The notes under the pieces were generated by a model. The model was not told the origin of the DNA, did no database searches, and saw nothing but the letters and a program-made list of their open reading frames with translations. 64,000 bases of DNA from Larimichthys crocea (lineage: Eukaryota; Chordata; Actinopteri; Sciaenidae). The translations under genes and the position numbers were made by a program. This document shows, piece by piece, positions 1 through 10,894 of this stretch. The stretch lies in NCBI RefSeq assembly GCF_000972845.2, contig NC_040021.1, forward strand, positions 6,925,291-6,989,290, given 5' to 3'. The first letter of the stretch is position 1, and every line of letters begins with the position of its first letter.

Positions 1-1015
1 TTTAAAAACCTAAAGAATTGCTTCTTTGCAGCGCTGAACTATTTTCATGTCAGCCAACTACCCCAAACTGTGGAGAGGTGTAGTTTTATATTTTGCACAG
101 AGGATTAGATGTTGAGTTGACGGACAGAAAATGAATAAACAATAATTTTCTAATAATTTTCAAGAGTACTTGATAATCACTGAGGTAAATTTGAAACAAA
201 AAAAGCGTCAAATGTAAGAATATGCTACTGGTTACTGGTCTCTGATGTTTTTATTTAACAAAATATGTAGTGATCCATTGAGAAATCAATCTGATTTAAT
301 GCTATTACCCTCCACCAAATAAGTCCAGTAAGGATGAAGAATGTTTAGTCCTTCACATAAAGTTTGTGAAGAACCACCCCCTTAAAAAGAGGTTCTTCAA
401 CTGGTCATGGCTTTTGTGGAACCAGAGGTACATTTATTGTATGTGTGTTCAAACAGCCACAGAACAAGCAAGAAGCTACATTCACTTCCAAATCCAAGCA
501 GCTGAGGTAGTCCTGTAACTTCTCCTCCATGTGTTGATGTAAGATTTAAACTGTATGTAGATGACAGACTTCCATTAGAGAGCAAAAATCTGACATCCAT
601 TGAAAGTGGCTGCAGTGAGAACGAAACCAAAAGGTCAAAAGACCCACTTGACTCTTGGCATTGAACTCACCATGAAGAAGAAAGTCTCCATTAGAGCCTG
701 GAGCCATGTGTAACCAACCACAGCTACAGTTCCTTCCTATTTGAACTCCCATCATCTGTGTAAACAAAGTTATAAAAATGCCTGTTGCAGCTCGTGTAGC
801 TGCTGAACTGAAAAAGCTGCAGGATGAGAAGAAAAAAAGAAGAAGAAGAGGAAAAAGAGATGATGAAAATCTGAAAGTACATTTTGCTCTTTCCTCCCAT
901 CTGTACGTTTAAAAAAAAGCTGGATAGGAGATAGTCAAAAGACTTTTAGCTTTCGTGTGATCTTCAGGAGCACTTCAGAAACTCTGGAAAAAAAGAAGTT
1001 AATGAACATCGATCG

Positions 1016-1022
<7 letters not shown>

Positions 1023-1063
<41 letters not shown>

Positions 1064-1064
1064 G
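1023..1064. repeat. (CA)n microsatellite, 21 units
   Basis: An uninterrupted CA dinucleotide array. Confidence 0.95.
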
Positions 1065-1734
1065 GCTTACTGATCCAACAGCTGCTGAAGTCAAGTTACA
1101 CAGATCAATTTTAGAGCATCAGGTTGTGGCCGAGTGATGGCTGTAATCGCCTGTTTAAAATATTGTTAATCATTCAGCCTAGAAGACGAATTGATTTGTT
1201 TGAAACCAGAAGAAGAAAAGCTCAGCAGGCGACAGACAGTCACGTTACTTTTAGGATTTTTTGTTTTGTTTTTTTATTTCTTAGTTTCTTCTTTTAAATT
1301 AGGAAAATAATGAGAATTAATAAGTTAAACGCAAAAATAAAATAAAAAATCTTTATATATTTTTTTAAAATATTCACAATCAAACACAGCGCTTGTTATT
1401 GACATGTACAGGCCTGAGGATTATATGTATCCAACATGTTGTGAGTGACTGTCCGTTGGCAGCAGATTGGCCTTTTCTTCTGATGTTTTCGCAGCAGATG
1501 ACACGTGTCTGCCCTGGACTGCACTCAGCTGAACTTTCAGAGCAATTACAGCAACAATTAAACGCGCTAATTGACAACACAAACCGGCAATGATACCCGG
1601 TGTCCTGCCTTGTTATGACGAGCTGTGTTTGTGGCTTTTAAAAAAAAAAACAAAGACAAAAGAAATTATTATTTCCTGGAGAATTGAGGTCCTTGAAGTA
1701 GCTGAACGTCCTGCTGTGCTGTGGAGTGTGAGTT

Positions 1735-1780
1735 AGGGGGGGGGGGTGAGGTTAGGGTATGGGTATGGGGGTAGGGGGGG
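1735..1780 (+). repeat. G-rich tract with TTAGGG-like units
   Basis: A run of eleven G is followed by GGTTAGGG, ATGGG, ATGGGGG and AGGGGGGG. There are at least five runs of three or more G within 46 bp, which fits an intramolecular G-quadruplex. Confidence 0.6.
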
Positions 1781-2100
1781 TCACCCTGGGGCGATAATAA
1801 TTAATATGATGCATGCACTTGACAGGATGTATTTTATGTATTTGTTTTAATCCCTGCAGGAAGATAAATATCAAGAAATTTGTGAGGGTGGGCAAATAAT
1901 AATTTATAATTTTGGATGTTTTTTTTTTTTTGGTGTGTGTCAGTCTGGATTATCTGGACTATATTCTGGGTCTGACTGTCCATTTAAAAAAGCGACCACC
2001 TGTTTCCTGCCTCCTCTGCTCTCCTCACCTCACGCACTGCATGGGGAGAAATTAATTTGCTGCAAATCTTGAAGGCTTAAACAAGGCAGTGACGCCCCGC

Positions 2101-2158
2101 AGCCCTCCTCCCCTCCTCCCCTCCTCCTCATCCCCTCCCCTCCCCTCTCCTCCTCTCC
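2101..2158 (+). repeat. Polypyrimidine (CCTCC-type) tract
   Basis: Nearly pure C/T sequence built from cctccc units over about 58 bp on the + strand. Confidence 0.7.
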
Positions 2159-2184
2159 GCAAACCGACAAGTAAATCCCCACAA

Positions 2185-2350
2185 TTAGCAGATCCATATT
2201 AGCATATTAACCTGTGCTTCCTTCCGAGGCGCATCCTTTATGTAGGTCAGACACCATTTTCTTAATTGCTTTTGCTGTTGATGGAGGACAAACATCTTCT
2301 GGGCCGTTTGTTATGATCTGCCTTCATTATGCTCAGTCGTTATTTTGGCT
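2185..2350. promoter_or_regulatory. Enhancer-like block upstream of tfap2d
   Basis: Non-repetitive sequence with clustered homeodomain/POU-type words (attagcatattaac, cttaattgcttttg, gttatgatctgccttcatta). It has the even composition typical of deeply conserved noncoding elements near developmental genes. This is a composition judgement only. Confidence 0.3.
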
Positions 2351-4079
2351 GGAAAGGTACAGGCTACATACACAGTATAGACAGGACCGAGTTAACGGAC
2401 GCTCATGGCCATATGAGGTCGGTGTCTGACCTGGACTGATTATTAAACAGACTCGTAAACAAGGCCAACACATGCGCACAGCAGACAGCATTGTGAGTTT
2501 TTTTACGCAAACTGCCCCAACTTCTTCTTCTTCTTCTTCTTGCACATTATGTTTTACATAGAGCCAAGCACATCTCAGCATGGATCCCTACACCCACTAA
2601 ACGCACCATCACGTGCTGTAAGTGTTGCAATCTGACACAATATACTCAAAGAAGCCTTAAAGCCTGAGAGGGGATTACACTTTGCACTGGTAGCAATGGG
2701 CTAAATGACTGCAGGCTATATAGTGATCTATTATAAATAAGTTGTGGTCCGCTAATATACCATTTAAACCAATCAGGGATGAAACCAAGAGGGGCAGCAG
2801 AAAGAGGGATGTCACAGGGTTTGGTAACACAATAGTTTATATATTTTTTTTACATTATGGACTTTGTGTTTTCAGTGAAATTGGTGGATTTTGATCAGAA
2901 AATTTAAATCTTTAAGATTAAACCCTGAGTTGCGTAAAAGTCCATTTATTTAATATTGTTGTGCCATCAAAAGTGCCAAAAACTGATGAAAAATGATAAT
3001 TTTCTAGCAATAAAATTAGTTAGTAGTTTTAATTCTGGGGGAAATCTTAAATTCTTCCTGACGTGCGTGATTTCTGTTCTTGAATTACAGTGATAAAAGT
3101 CTACTATCTGCTATCACAGGTGCGCAAATGCCACATACGACACATGCCCACATGAACTCAACTCCTAATCTTCTGCCTCTCCATGCTGTCTTATTTTCTG
3201 ACACTTGCTCTGTAAAAAAAAAAAGAAAAAGGAAATGACAACAGAGCCTCTCCTGCTCTCTGCAGGAGCAGCGGTCCATCCAGAAACCTTGGGGCTGATC
3301 TAAATTCTCGCCTCTGGGCTGTACTGTGCGGGGTTTCGGGGCCTTTCCCTGCCTCGTCAGGCGGCAGATGGACTGGCTCCTGTCCGGAGATCAGTGCGCA
3401 TCTGGTGCGGCGCTCCAAGCCCCCGGTAAAAGCAGGGCCACTCGTCGGCGTTAAGCCCTATTAGGACCGTCTACCGTGCAACTGGTGCCTCGGGTTGGGG
3501 GCGACGGTGGCTGCACACACTGCATGTACATTTATATATCAGTCTCAGGCAGGAGTATTCAAACTCATGCGTCAGGACAGCTTCTTAAAAACAAATCAGG
3601 CTGAAAGGTTTCACGGTTTAATGATCGCCTGCTCGAGTCGAGCTCTGCAGAACTATTCTCAGGTAAATCTGGAGTCTTTTGATCCTTTCTTGACGGTGAT
3701 ATGAGAGGAAACAGGTTAAGCTGCTACTATTCCACTGAAGACCAATATGTCAGCATGATTTCCTGCCCAGACTTGAAATCAAAACCTTACACCCATGTAC
3801 CCCTCCTGGTGTCATTTTAGCTCCAGGTTCTGCTCTCTGAATCAGTTTAAACACCTTTCCACTCATATTTTTTAAACCAAAATAAGAAAATATATATATA
3901 TCACAAACACACATTTAGAAACACTTAATGTAGGACTACCTTAATTGACACCAAAGCTCTCTCCATCTCTCTTTGCCCGGTGGCCTTCCCATTCATCCCT
4001 CCTCCTCTCCCTCCTCCTCCTCCTCCTCTTCTCTCTCCCTCTCTTTCTTTTCTTTTTCTTTTTTTTTTAATACCTGGCG

Positions 4080-4260
4080 TGCGACAACCGGCCTTCACCA
4101 GTCTCGTCGTGCAGAGGTTTCACGTCGAGCCCCGAGGCAAAACAATCGGTAACGGTTAATTAAAGTATAAAAGGCCTTGAGAACTTTTTAAAGGAGTCTA
4201 TTTAAAAGGCGGAGACCCTTTGCACCGTTTGTGTCTCCACCCGGGTCGTTTGTGTTTGTT
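4080..4260 (+). promoter_or_regulatory. Possible upstream promoter of tfap2d with TATA box
   Basis: A CpG-containing block with a consensus TATAAAAGG at 4166-4174, preceded by TTAATTAAAG and followed by CpG and CACCC-type words. It is 2.5 kb before the tfap2d ATG, so using it would require a long leader or an untranslated first exon. No transcript evidence is available here. Confidence 0.25.
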
Positions 4261-4776
4261 ATGAACATTTTTTTAAAAATGTATTATTTATTATTATTTT
4301 TAGATGTGGAGAAGAGTATGGGCTAAATAGTCTGATCAGGAAGAAGAAGAGGGGTCTTGAAGAATTTGTTTGGGATATTAGAATAATTACGGTTGGAGAA
4401 ATTGCATCAAATTAGGAAAATATAAGAATAATAATATAAGAATAACTAAAAGAGCAGAAAATACGCTTTCTGCTCCTATATATAGAGAGAAAAATCTAAA
4501 ATGCGTTACAGCATTATTAGTAGTAGTACCTTTAATATTATTATAAGCGATTAGGACAGAGAGAGACGCATGCACGAACAGATGGGAGGGGAAATAGTTC
4601 CTTAATTAAAGTGCAGAGTCAATCCCGGCGTCCCAGCGTCAGCTCGGTCACAGTCTGCACTTTAATAATATCATGGAGTCGCTTTGGTTACAGTTACAGC
4701 TGAGCAGAAAGAGAGAGAGAGAGAAAAAACATCCAAAACAAGACTGATTAGGGCTCATGGGTTCGAGCTATTGGTG

Positions 4777-4807
<31 letters not shown>

Positions 4808-6697
4808 TGTAGTTTGTTTTGAATGGCAGGAAATCTGACAGACTCCTCTCTCCTCCTTCAGTTTCCTCTCCTCCCCTCCTCTCTTCCTTTATTTTCCCTT
4901 TGCTCCTCTTCAGGCTGTGACCACAAGCTTTTGGGCTTCTTCTTCTTCTTTTTCTTTTTTTTAACGTTTTGTATTCCTGTTGCTTCCCGGGTGGCCTAAG
5001 GGCAAGGCAGTAATATAGTCTGTGTCTGTGTGTTCATTGTAATGTGATCAGGTTGTGATGCTCGCCGCGCGCAGCCTCATTTCTTACTATCCTGTAAAAC
5101 CATCAACAAAAAGAATTCACCTGATTATTAAAAACCTCCTCCTCCACCTCCTCATCTATCATCTTTTTTTCTTTACAACACCACCACGGCTCTCCGTTCA
5201 GCTGGGCAGGCAGGACCACCCCCGAGGGCGCGTGCTCAGGTGAGTTACAGCACGAGGAGGAAGAAGAAGAAGACAGAAAGGAGAGAGAGGAAGAGAGAGA
5301 GAGGAAAAGGTCACGAGGCTGACCGACTGACCGAATAAAAAAATAAAATAGTCCCATATCTGCTCTGCCAGTCTAAACAGACTCTATTAATAATAATAAT
5401 TATTATAATAATAATAAAAATCACTCGCCATCATCCATTATTCGGTTACGCACGCGCCTCTGGCCACACATACACACACACAACGCTGATTCTGAAAACA
5501 GAAAAAAAGATCTCGTGCTGTCGGTTCTTCACAAAGGCTACACTCGTAGTAACCCCCCCATCCCCCCTCCCCACTATGAAAAATAAAAAAATAAATCGTG
5601 TTCATCAAAAGCTGTTTTTCCACTAATGCGTAAAAATAACAAAAAACAAGAAAAATAAGCAGCAAAGTTGATTTAATTCAGCCCCTAAAAAAGCAGAGTT
5701 TGAGCTAATTACTGATTATTACTGATCCTGATTTTTAATTCATTCATAAACTCTCAAATTCATAATATTTGATCGATTCCGGTGTGTTCACATCGAGCAA
5801 ATCTCTGCTGGTAAAAAAATATGTGCACATGTGTGAGGTTCCGGATACATCACAGTTATTGCTCTTAAAAAAAATGTCTAAAAGCAGTTATAATAATAAT
5901 ATTAATAATAATAATAATGATAATAATATAAAGATGATGTGAGACATGCAGAAAACATCCCGTTCCCAAAAGAAAATCCATCATCGAAGCTAAAATAAAA
6001 TCATCCCAAAGGCTCGTGAGAAAGAAACAAACCCCAAAAATCAAAAAATTTAATTCCGGTGATAAAAATGTGTGAAATTATCTTTAGGAATATTTCAAAG
6101 TAAAAACTTACATTTCCGTTGAAAATCCGTACATTTTTTTCTTTTTTATTTTTGGTAAAACGACAAAGCCGATGTGAATAATAAAAAATAATAGTAATAA
6201 TAAACACCGAGCTGAAGACGGTGTGAAAAATACAAACGGGTGAAAAAGGAAAATGTCCACAAAAAGCGTAGAAAATGTTGAAAGAAGCACTTGGTTCCTT
6301 ATTAAGGCGAAGATACAATATTTATTCCTTGTCTCCTGGGATGCTCCGCTCCGTCTATTGTCCTCCCATTCCTCAGTGCTGATGCTTAATTTTCAAAACT
6401 TCTATATTACCAAGGGACCTACGACATCAGCCGAGAAATACCCTGCAAGTACAAAATCCGTGAGCCAGCCCCGTCCGTGCAGAGGGGAGACGCTCGCGTT
6501 CCGCCAGCTTTTCAGCCGTTACCGAGAGCGCGCGAAGGGGGGGACTTTTCCATTTCTCTCGCTTTTTGAGGATTTTAACGCATTTTTATTATTATTATTA
6601 TTATTCGATCGGGCCGAATTTTAAAAAATAAAAAATAAAAAAAAGAGAGAGCGGAGAGAGAGGGAAAAAAAAACCTGGTTACTTTGGAGAAAGCACA
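4261..6697 (+). other. tfap2d: Proximal flank and 5' UTR of tfap2d
   Basis: There is no coding exon. The stretch is AT-rich with GA/CT and ATT microsatellites. It becomes CpG-rich at 6460-6545 (agcgcgcgaag), probably part of the 5' UTR or core promoter, followed by an A-rich leader directly before the ATG at 6698. Confidence 0.5.
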
Positions 6698-6736
6698 ATG
6701 TCAGCGACCTTCCCCGGACTTGTCCACGACGCAGAG
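6698..6736 (+). CDS. tfap2d: tfap2d exon 1 coding part
   Basis: It encodes 13 residues, [13 protein letters not shown], and ends in phase 0 at GAG|gtaggc. The ATG has A at -3 (cacaATG), a good vertebrate start context. This matches the known AP-2 delta N-terminus with one substitution (human MSTTFPG, from memory). The exon carries no SUMO-type motif, unlike tfap2b exon 1. Confidence 0.95.
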
Positions 6737-8314
6737 GTAGGCTAATTTATTGACTTAATATCCTTTAATTGGTTAAATTATAAACGCTGTGCAGACGGTT
6801 GAATATTGTTCGGTTTGAATAGAGTTTAAGGAGGTATTTGGAGACCGCATCCACTCTGAAGAATATCTACAGTGTCGCATGGATTAAAAATAAAATATCA
6901 GACTATGCATGGAGCTGAGAGATGAGTCGTGCGTCTCGCTGCAGCTGCCGGTAAAAAAAAAACGGGGCTTTTTCTTTTTTTTTCTTTTCTTTTTTTTTTT
7001 ATTAGTGTGTGGAAGCAAAACGAGGCTCGTGTGTGTGTGAGAGCCGGTAACAGTGTGATTAGAACATTTTTTTTAAAGGCGGAACAACTCCGCTGTGTCT
7101 CACTCTGCTTACCTCCCCAATCCAGAATGAGCGAGAGAGGAAGAAGAAGCTGGGACAGTAAATTTGCCAGCAGCTCGGTAATAATAATAACATATAACAG
7201 CACGCCTTTTAAAAAACGGCTGCAAGGAAGGAGAGTGACAGGCATGCCAAAGGGAGGAGGAGGTAAAAAAAAAAAAAAGGAAAAAAAAAATAGCGATGGC
7301 TCCTGTTGCCGCCGTGAGTTCGTTCCCCTCCCGGGCGTGTGGAGATGACATCTCCTTCAGGTGGTTTTTAAAGTGGAGAAAAAACGCTTTGAGTGTGTGA
7401 GTTGTGTTTTCTCACTGTGTTTGGGAGGCAGAGAGAGGAGAGACACCGGCTGATGCTAAATGACACGGCTCATATATTTCCCCCGTTTCTTTATTATCTT
7501 GTAGATACGTCACGACGGATCAAACAGCTACCGGCTCATGCAGCTCGGCTGCCTGGAGTCCGTGGCCAACTCCTCGGTCGCCTACTCCTCCTCCTCCCCG
7601 CTCACCTACCCAGCGCCGGCGGGGACGGAGTTCGCCTCGCCCTATTTCTCGGCTAACCACCAGTACACGCCCCTCCACCACCAGTCTTTCCACTACGAGT
7701 TCCAGCACTCCCACCCGGCCGTGGCTCCGGAGGCCTACGGCCTGAACTCCCTACACTCGGGCCAGTACTACCAGCAGATCCACCACGGGGAGCCCGCAGA
7801 CTTCATCAACCTGCACAACGCGCGCTCGGCCCTCAAGTCCTCGTGCTTGGACGAGCAGCAGCGGCGCGAGCTCGGCTGCCTCGACGCCTACCGGCGCCAT
7901 GACCTTTCGCTGATGACGTCACACGGCTCCCAGGCATACGGCGTCGGTATGCACCACCCGGACCAGAGGCTGCTGCCGGGCGCCGGCCTGGGTCTACCTA
8001 CGCCCGCGTCAGACGACCTGCAGGTACCGGCGGCCTCCATCACTTGTTTAGTTCACAGTCTGAAGGCTTCAGCACCACCCTGTCCCACCACACCACCACC
8101 ACCACCACCACCACCACCACCACCTCGGCTTCTCATCTCTGGTTTATTAACACAGCTCCATCAGATAGTAGAGACCCTTGTAGGCCCAGCATCCCTGCCC
8201 CACTGGCCTACTATTGAACCCCCAACACCACCACCTCCTCCCTCCACCCTCTATTGTACCACAGCAATTCCAAAATATTGAACAGAAAGACAGCGCCAGA
8301 TGTCTGTCTGTCTC

Positions 8315-8361
<47 letters not shown>

Positions 8362-8514
8362 GCGTGCTTCATCTGTCTGTTGTCTATGGCACTGACGAGG
8401 CTGCATTACAGTTTGGCCCTCTGTAGGTTAACCCAAAGACACAGCCTGTGGACTAAATCATATCTGGAGACCATCTTGAGATAATTTGGGTTTGGCCAAA
8501 CCAAACGTGACTGT

Positions 8515-8552
<38 letters not shown>

Positions 8553-10846
8553 CTGAGAGTAAATGTCAAGTCCACACGGCGCCGTGCGTCTGAAAGGCAG
8601 GCCTGGTTTCTAAAGGTTAATTGACTGGCAGTCTATACAATCCTATTGTATCCTATTCCAGAAACGCACGTGACCCATATTTTACATAATTCTTTTCGAT
8701 GTAAAGAAATGGTGGCGAGATGAAAACGGGCTCTTGTGTGTGTGAGTGTGTGTGTGTGTGTGTTGAGGCAAAGAAAAGCCGCTGGTTGCTCTATTCTCCG
8801 GTTAAGGGCGGATTAACAGATCGGGGTTCAGGGCACAATGGCCAGCTCGAGCGCCATAAAGCACCGTAGTTTATCCAATTACCGACTTAACGTCAATCAA
8901 CTTTGTTACTTATGCAGCGACATCTGAGCCGGTTAAAACACTCTCTGTGGTTAAATAGTGTTTAAGGAGGCGACACATCATTTCAGACGCGTTAAGTATT
9001 CAAGAAAACTCAGACTCAGCTCGGCAGAGTGTCGCTTTTATTCACGTTATTTTAAACCACCCCGCTGCATGGATTTAAAGTATCCTGATGTTTACACTGT
9101 GTTTAAACAGCAACAGTAATAAATACATATTTTTAATGACGATATATAATTACAGAGCAGTCAGATTTATTTATTAGTTTTTAGAACAATAATTTCTTTT
9201 AATGGATTTGATTGACTTTATTTAAAGCATTACAGCAGCAGTACATCCTGAGGATGATGGTGTGTATTAATTAAATTAAAATATTACAGTGAGTTTAGAA
9301 AATTATAATTACGTCGGATTATTTTTTATTATATTTATCAATAATATTTGTTTTGCGATTTCTGAGTAAATACAATCCTTTGAGTCCCGTGATGATAAAA
9401 ATAAAACAATTAAAAAATAATATAATTTTATTAAATTTATTCTAAACCTACGTGACATTTGTTGCTGAATTACATATTCTAAAATTAAAAGCAGCCTTTT
9501 CTCTATTTTATTTTTATTTATTTTATTTTATTTTTACAAACCTACAGGCTCATTGTTGCAGCAAATGCTATATTTATATAAAGTTATTTTTAATTATTTT
9601 TAGACATAACGTTGAAAGAGTGCAAGGTTTGACCTTTTTTTTATTTTATATTTTAGTTTTAGTTTTTTAAACCTATAGGCTCATACTTAAATGGTAGATT
9701 TGATCTAAAGCTCTTATATAGATATTATAATTTCTTTTGACACATAACGTTAAAAGAGTGCAAGTTTGATTTTACTTTATTTTATGTATCATTGTATTTT
9801 ATTTTACCAACCTGCAGGCTCATAGTTGCTCATTGTTCATGTAAATGCAATATTTATCCAAAGCTCTTTTTTTTTGAGGGGGGCACATATTGTTGACAGA
9901 GCTCAGGTTTTCAGGGGGTTTCAGGTCTGACCCCCTTTTTTTATTTGAGCAAAGAAAGAAGAAGCGGCTCGTGAACCTGAAGCTCGCACGAGGCGGAGGA
10001 CGTATGAAGGCGAACAGATGCGCCTATGGTCTCGTGCAGCCCGGTCGCATCTTTGAGCGCGTTAAAGAGATTTTCATGGTGAACAAAAGCAGCTGCCACA
10101 CCTTTCTCCCGTCACTAAGCTAATTCATGCAAGACCTCTGCGTTTTGTATATTGATTTTATAATCACTTTAGCTTCGGAAGGAAAGAAAAGGAACAGAGC
10201 AGGAGCTGGTTAAGAAAGAGCTCCAACAAGCTCCTTCTTTTTCAGGTTTATTTTAATCAGGAGGAGGTGGAGGAGGGAGGAGGTGGAGGTGGAGGGCTCT
10301 GCGTGGGCCTGCAGGCCTCGAGGCTCGCACGAGGGATTAAGTGTTTTCTGTATAAAAAAGCGCGTGTTCTCTTTTCTTGATGACATTGTTGATAGCACGC
10401 GAGTGTGATCCGGAGCAAAATGGCGTCGGTAACAGGTTTCCATACACACATGCATGCGTGCATGCACACACACGCAGGCCTGTGTAGCTGACTGTATGCT
10501 ACACACTGATCCCCCTCTCCACACAACAGGTTGGTGGCTGCAGCCAAACTCTGGACGCCTCTGTGCTGCAGCCTGGATGAGCTGTGCTGTCCTCTCTCTC
10601 TCTCTTCTAGCCTCAAGCTTTTCAAATTAAGCTCGTTTCTGGGTGATCCGTGAGCTGCATCCTTTATTTCACTCTGCCCTCATTTTTATTTTTTTACTCA
10701 AAGCCTGCTGCTGCTGCTTTAAGTGAGGGACACTTTCGAACAAAGAGGCTTCCACCACTAGAAAAATGTTCAAAGGGAGCATCAGGGACATTTATTTGTA
10801 GAAGCTCTGAGGTGAAAGTTTGTGTGACAAACCTAAAGGATATATG

Positions 10847-10894
<48 letters not shown>

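Larger units (their letters stand above)
1..4079. other. Upstream flank of tfap2d, no gene seen
   Basis: I recognise no coding exon here. It contains a (CA)21 array at 1023-1064, a G-rich tract at 1735-1780, an enhancer-like AT-rich block at 2185-2350 and polypyrimidine runs (2101-2158, about 4000-4070). Short open frames are in low-complexity DNA. Confidence 0.6.

Noticed and set aside
6929..7348. 139-codon open frame in tfap2d intron 1
   Set aside because: It is built from poly-T and poly-A runs (Phe and Lys runs) and lies wholly between matching splice sites.
8024..8281. Open-frame extension of tfap2d exon 2 into the intron, with a Pro-rich tail from CAC repeats
   Set aside because: The donor CAG|gtaccg and the perfect frame with exon 3 fit the known AP-2 delta protein; the extension is a microsatellite effect.
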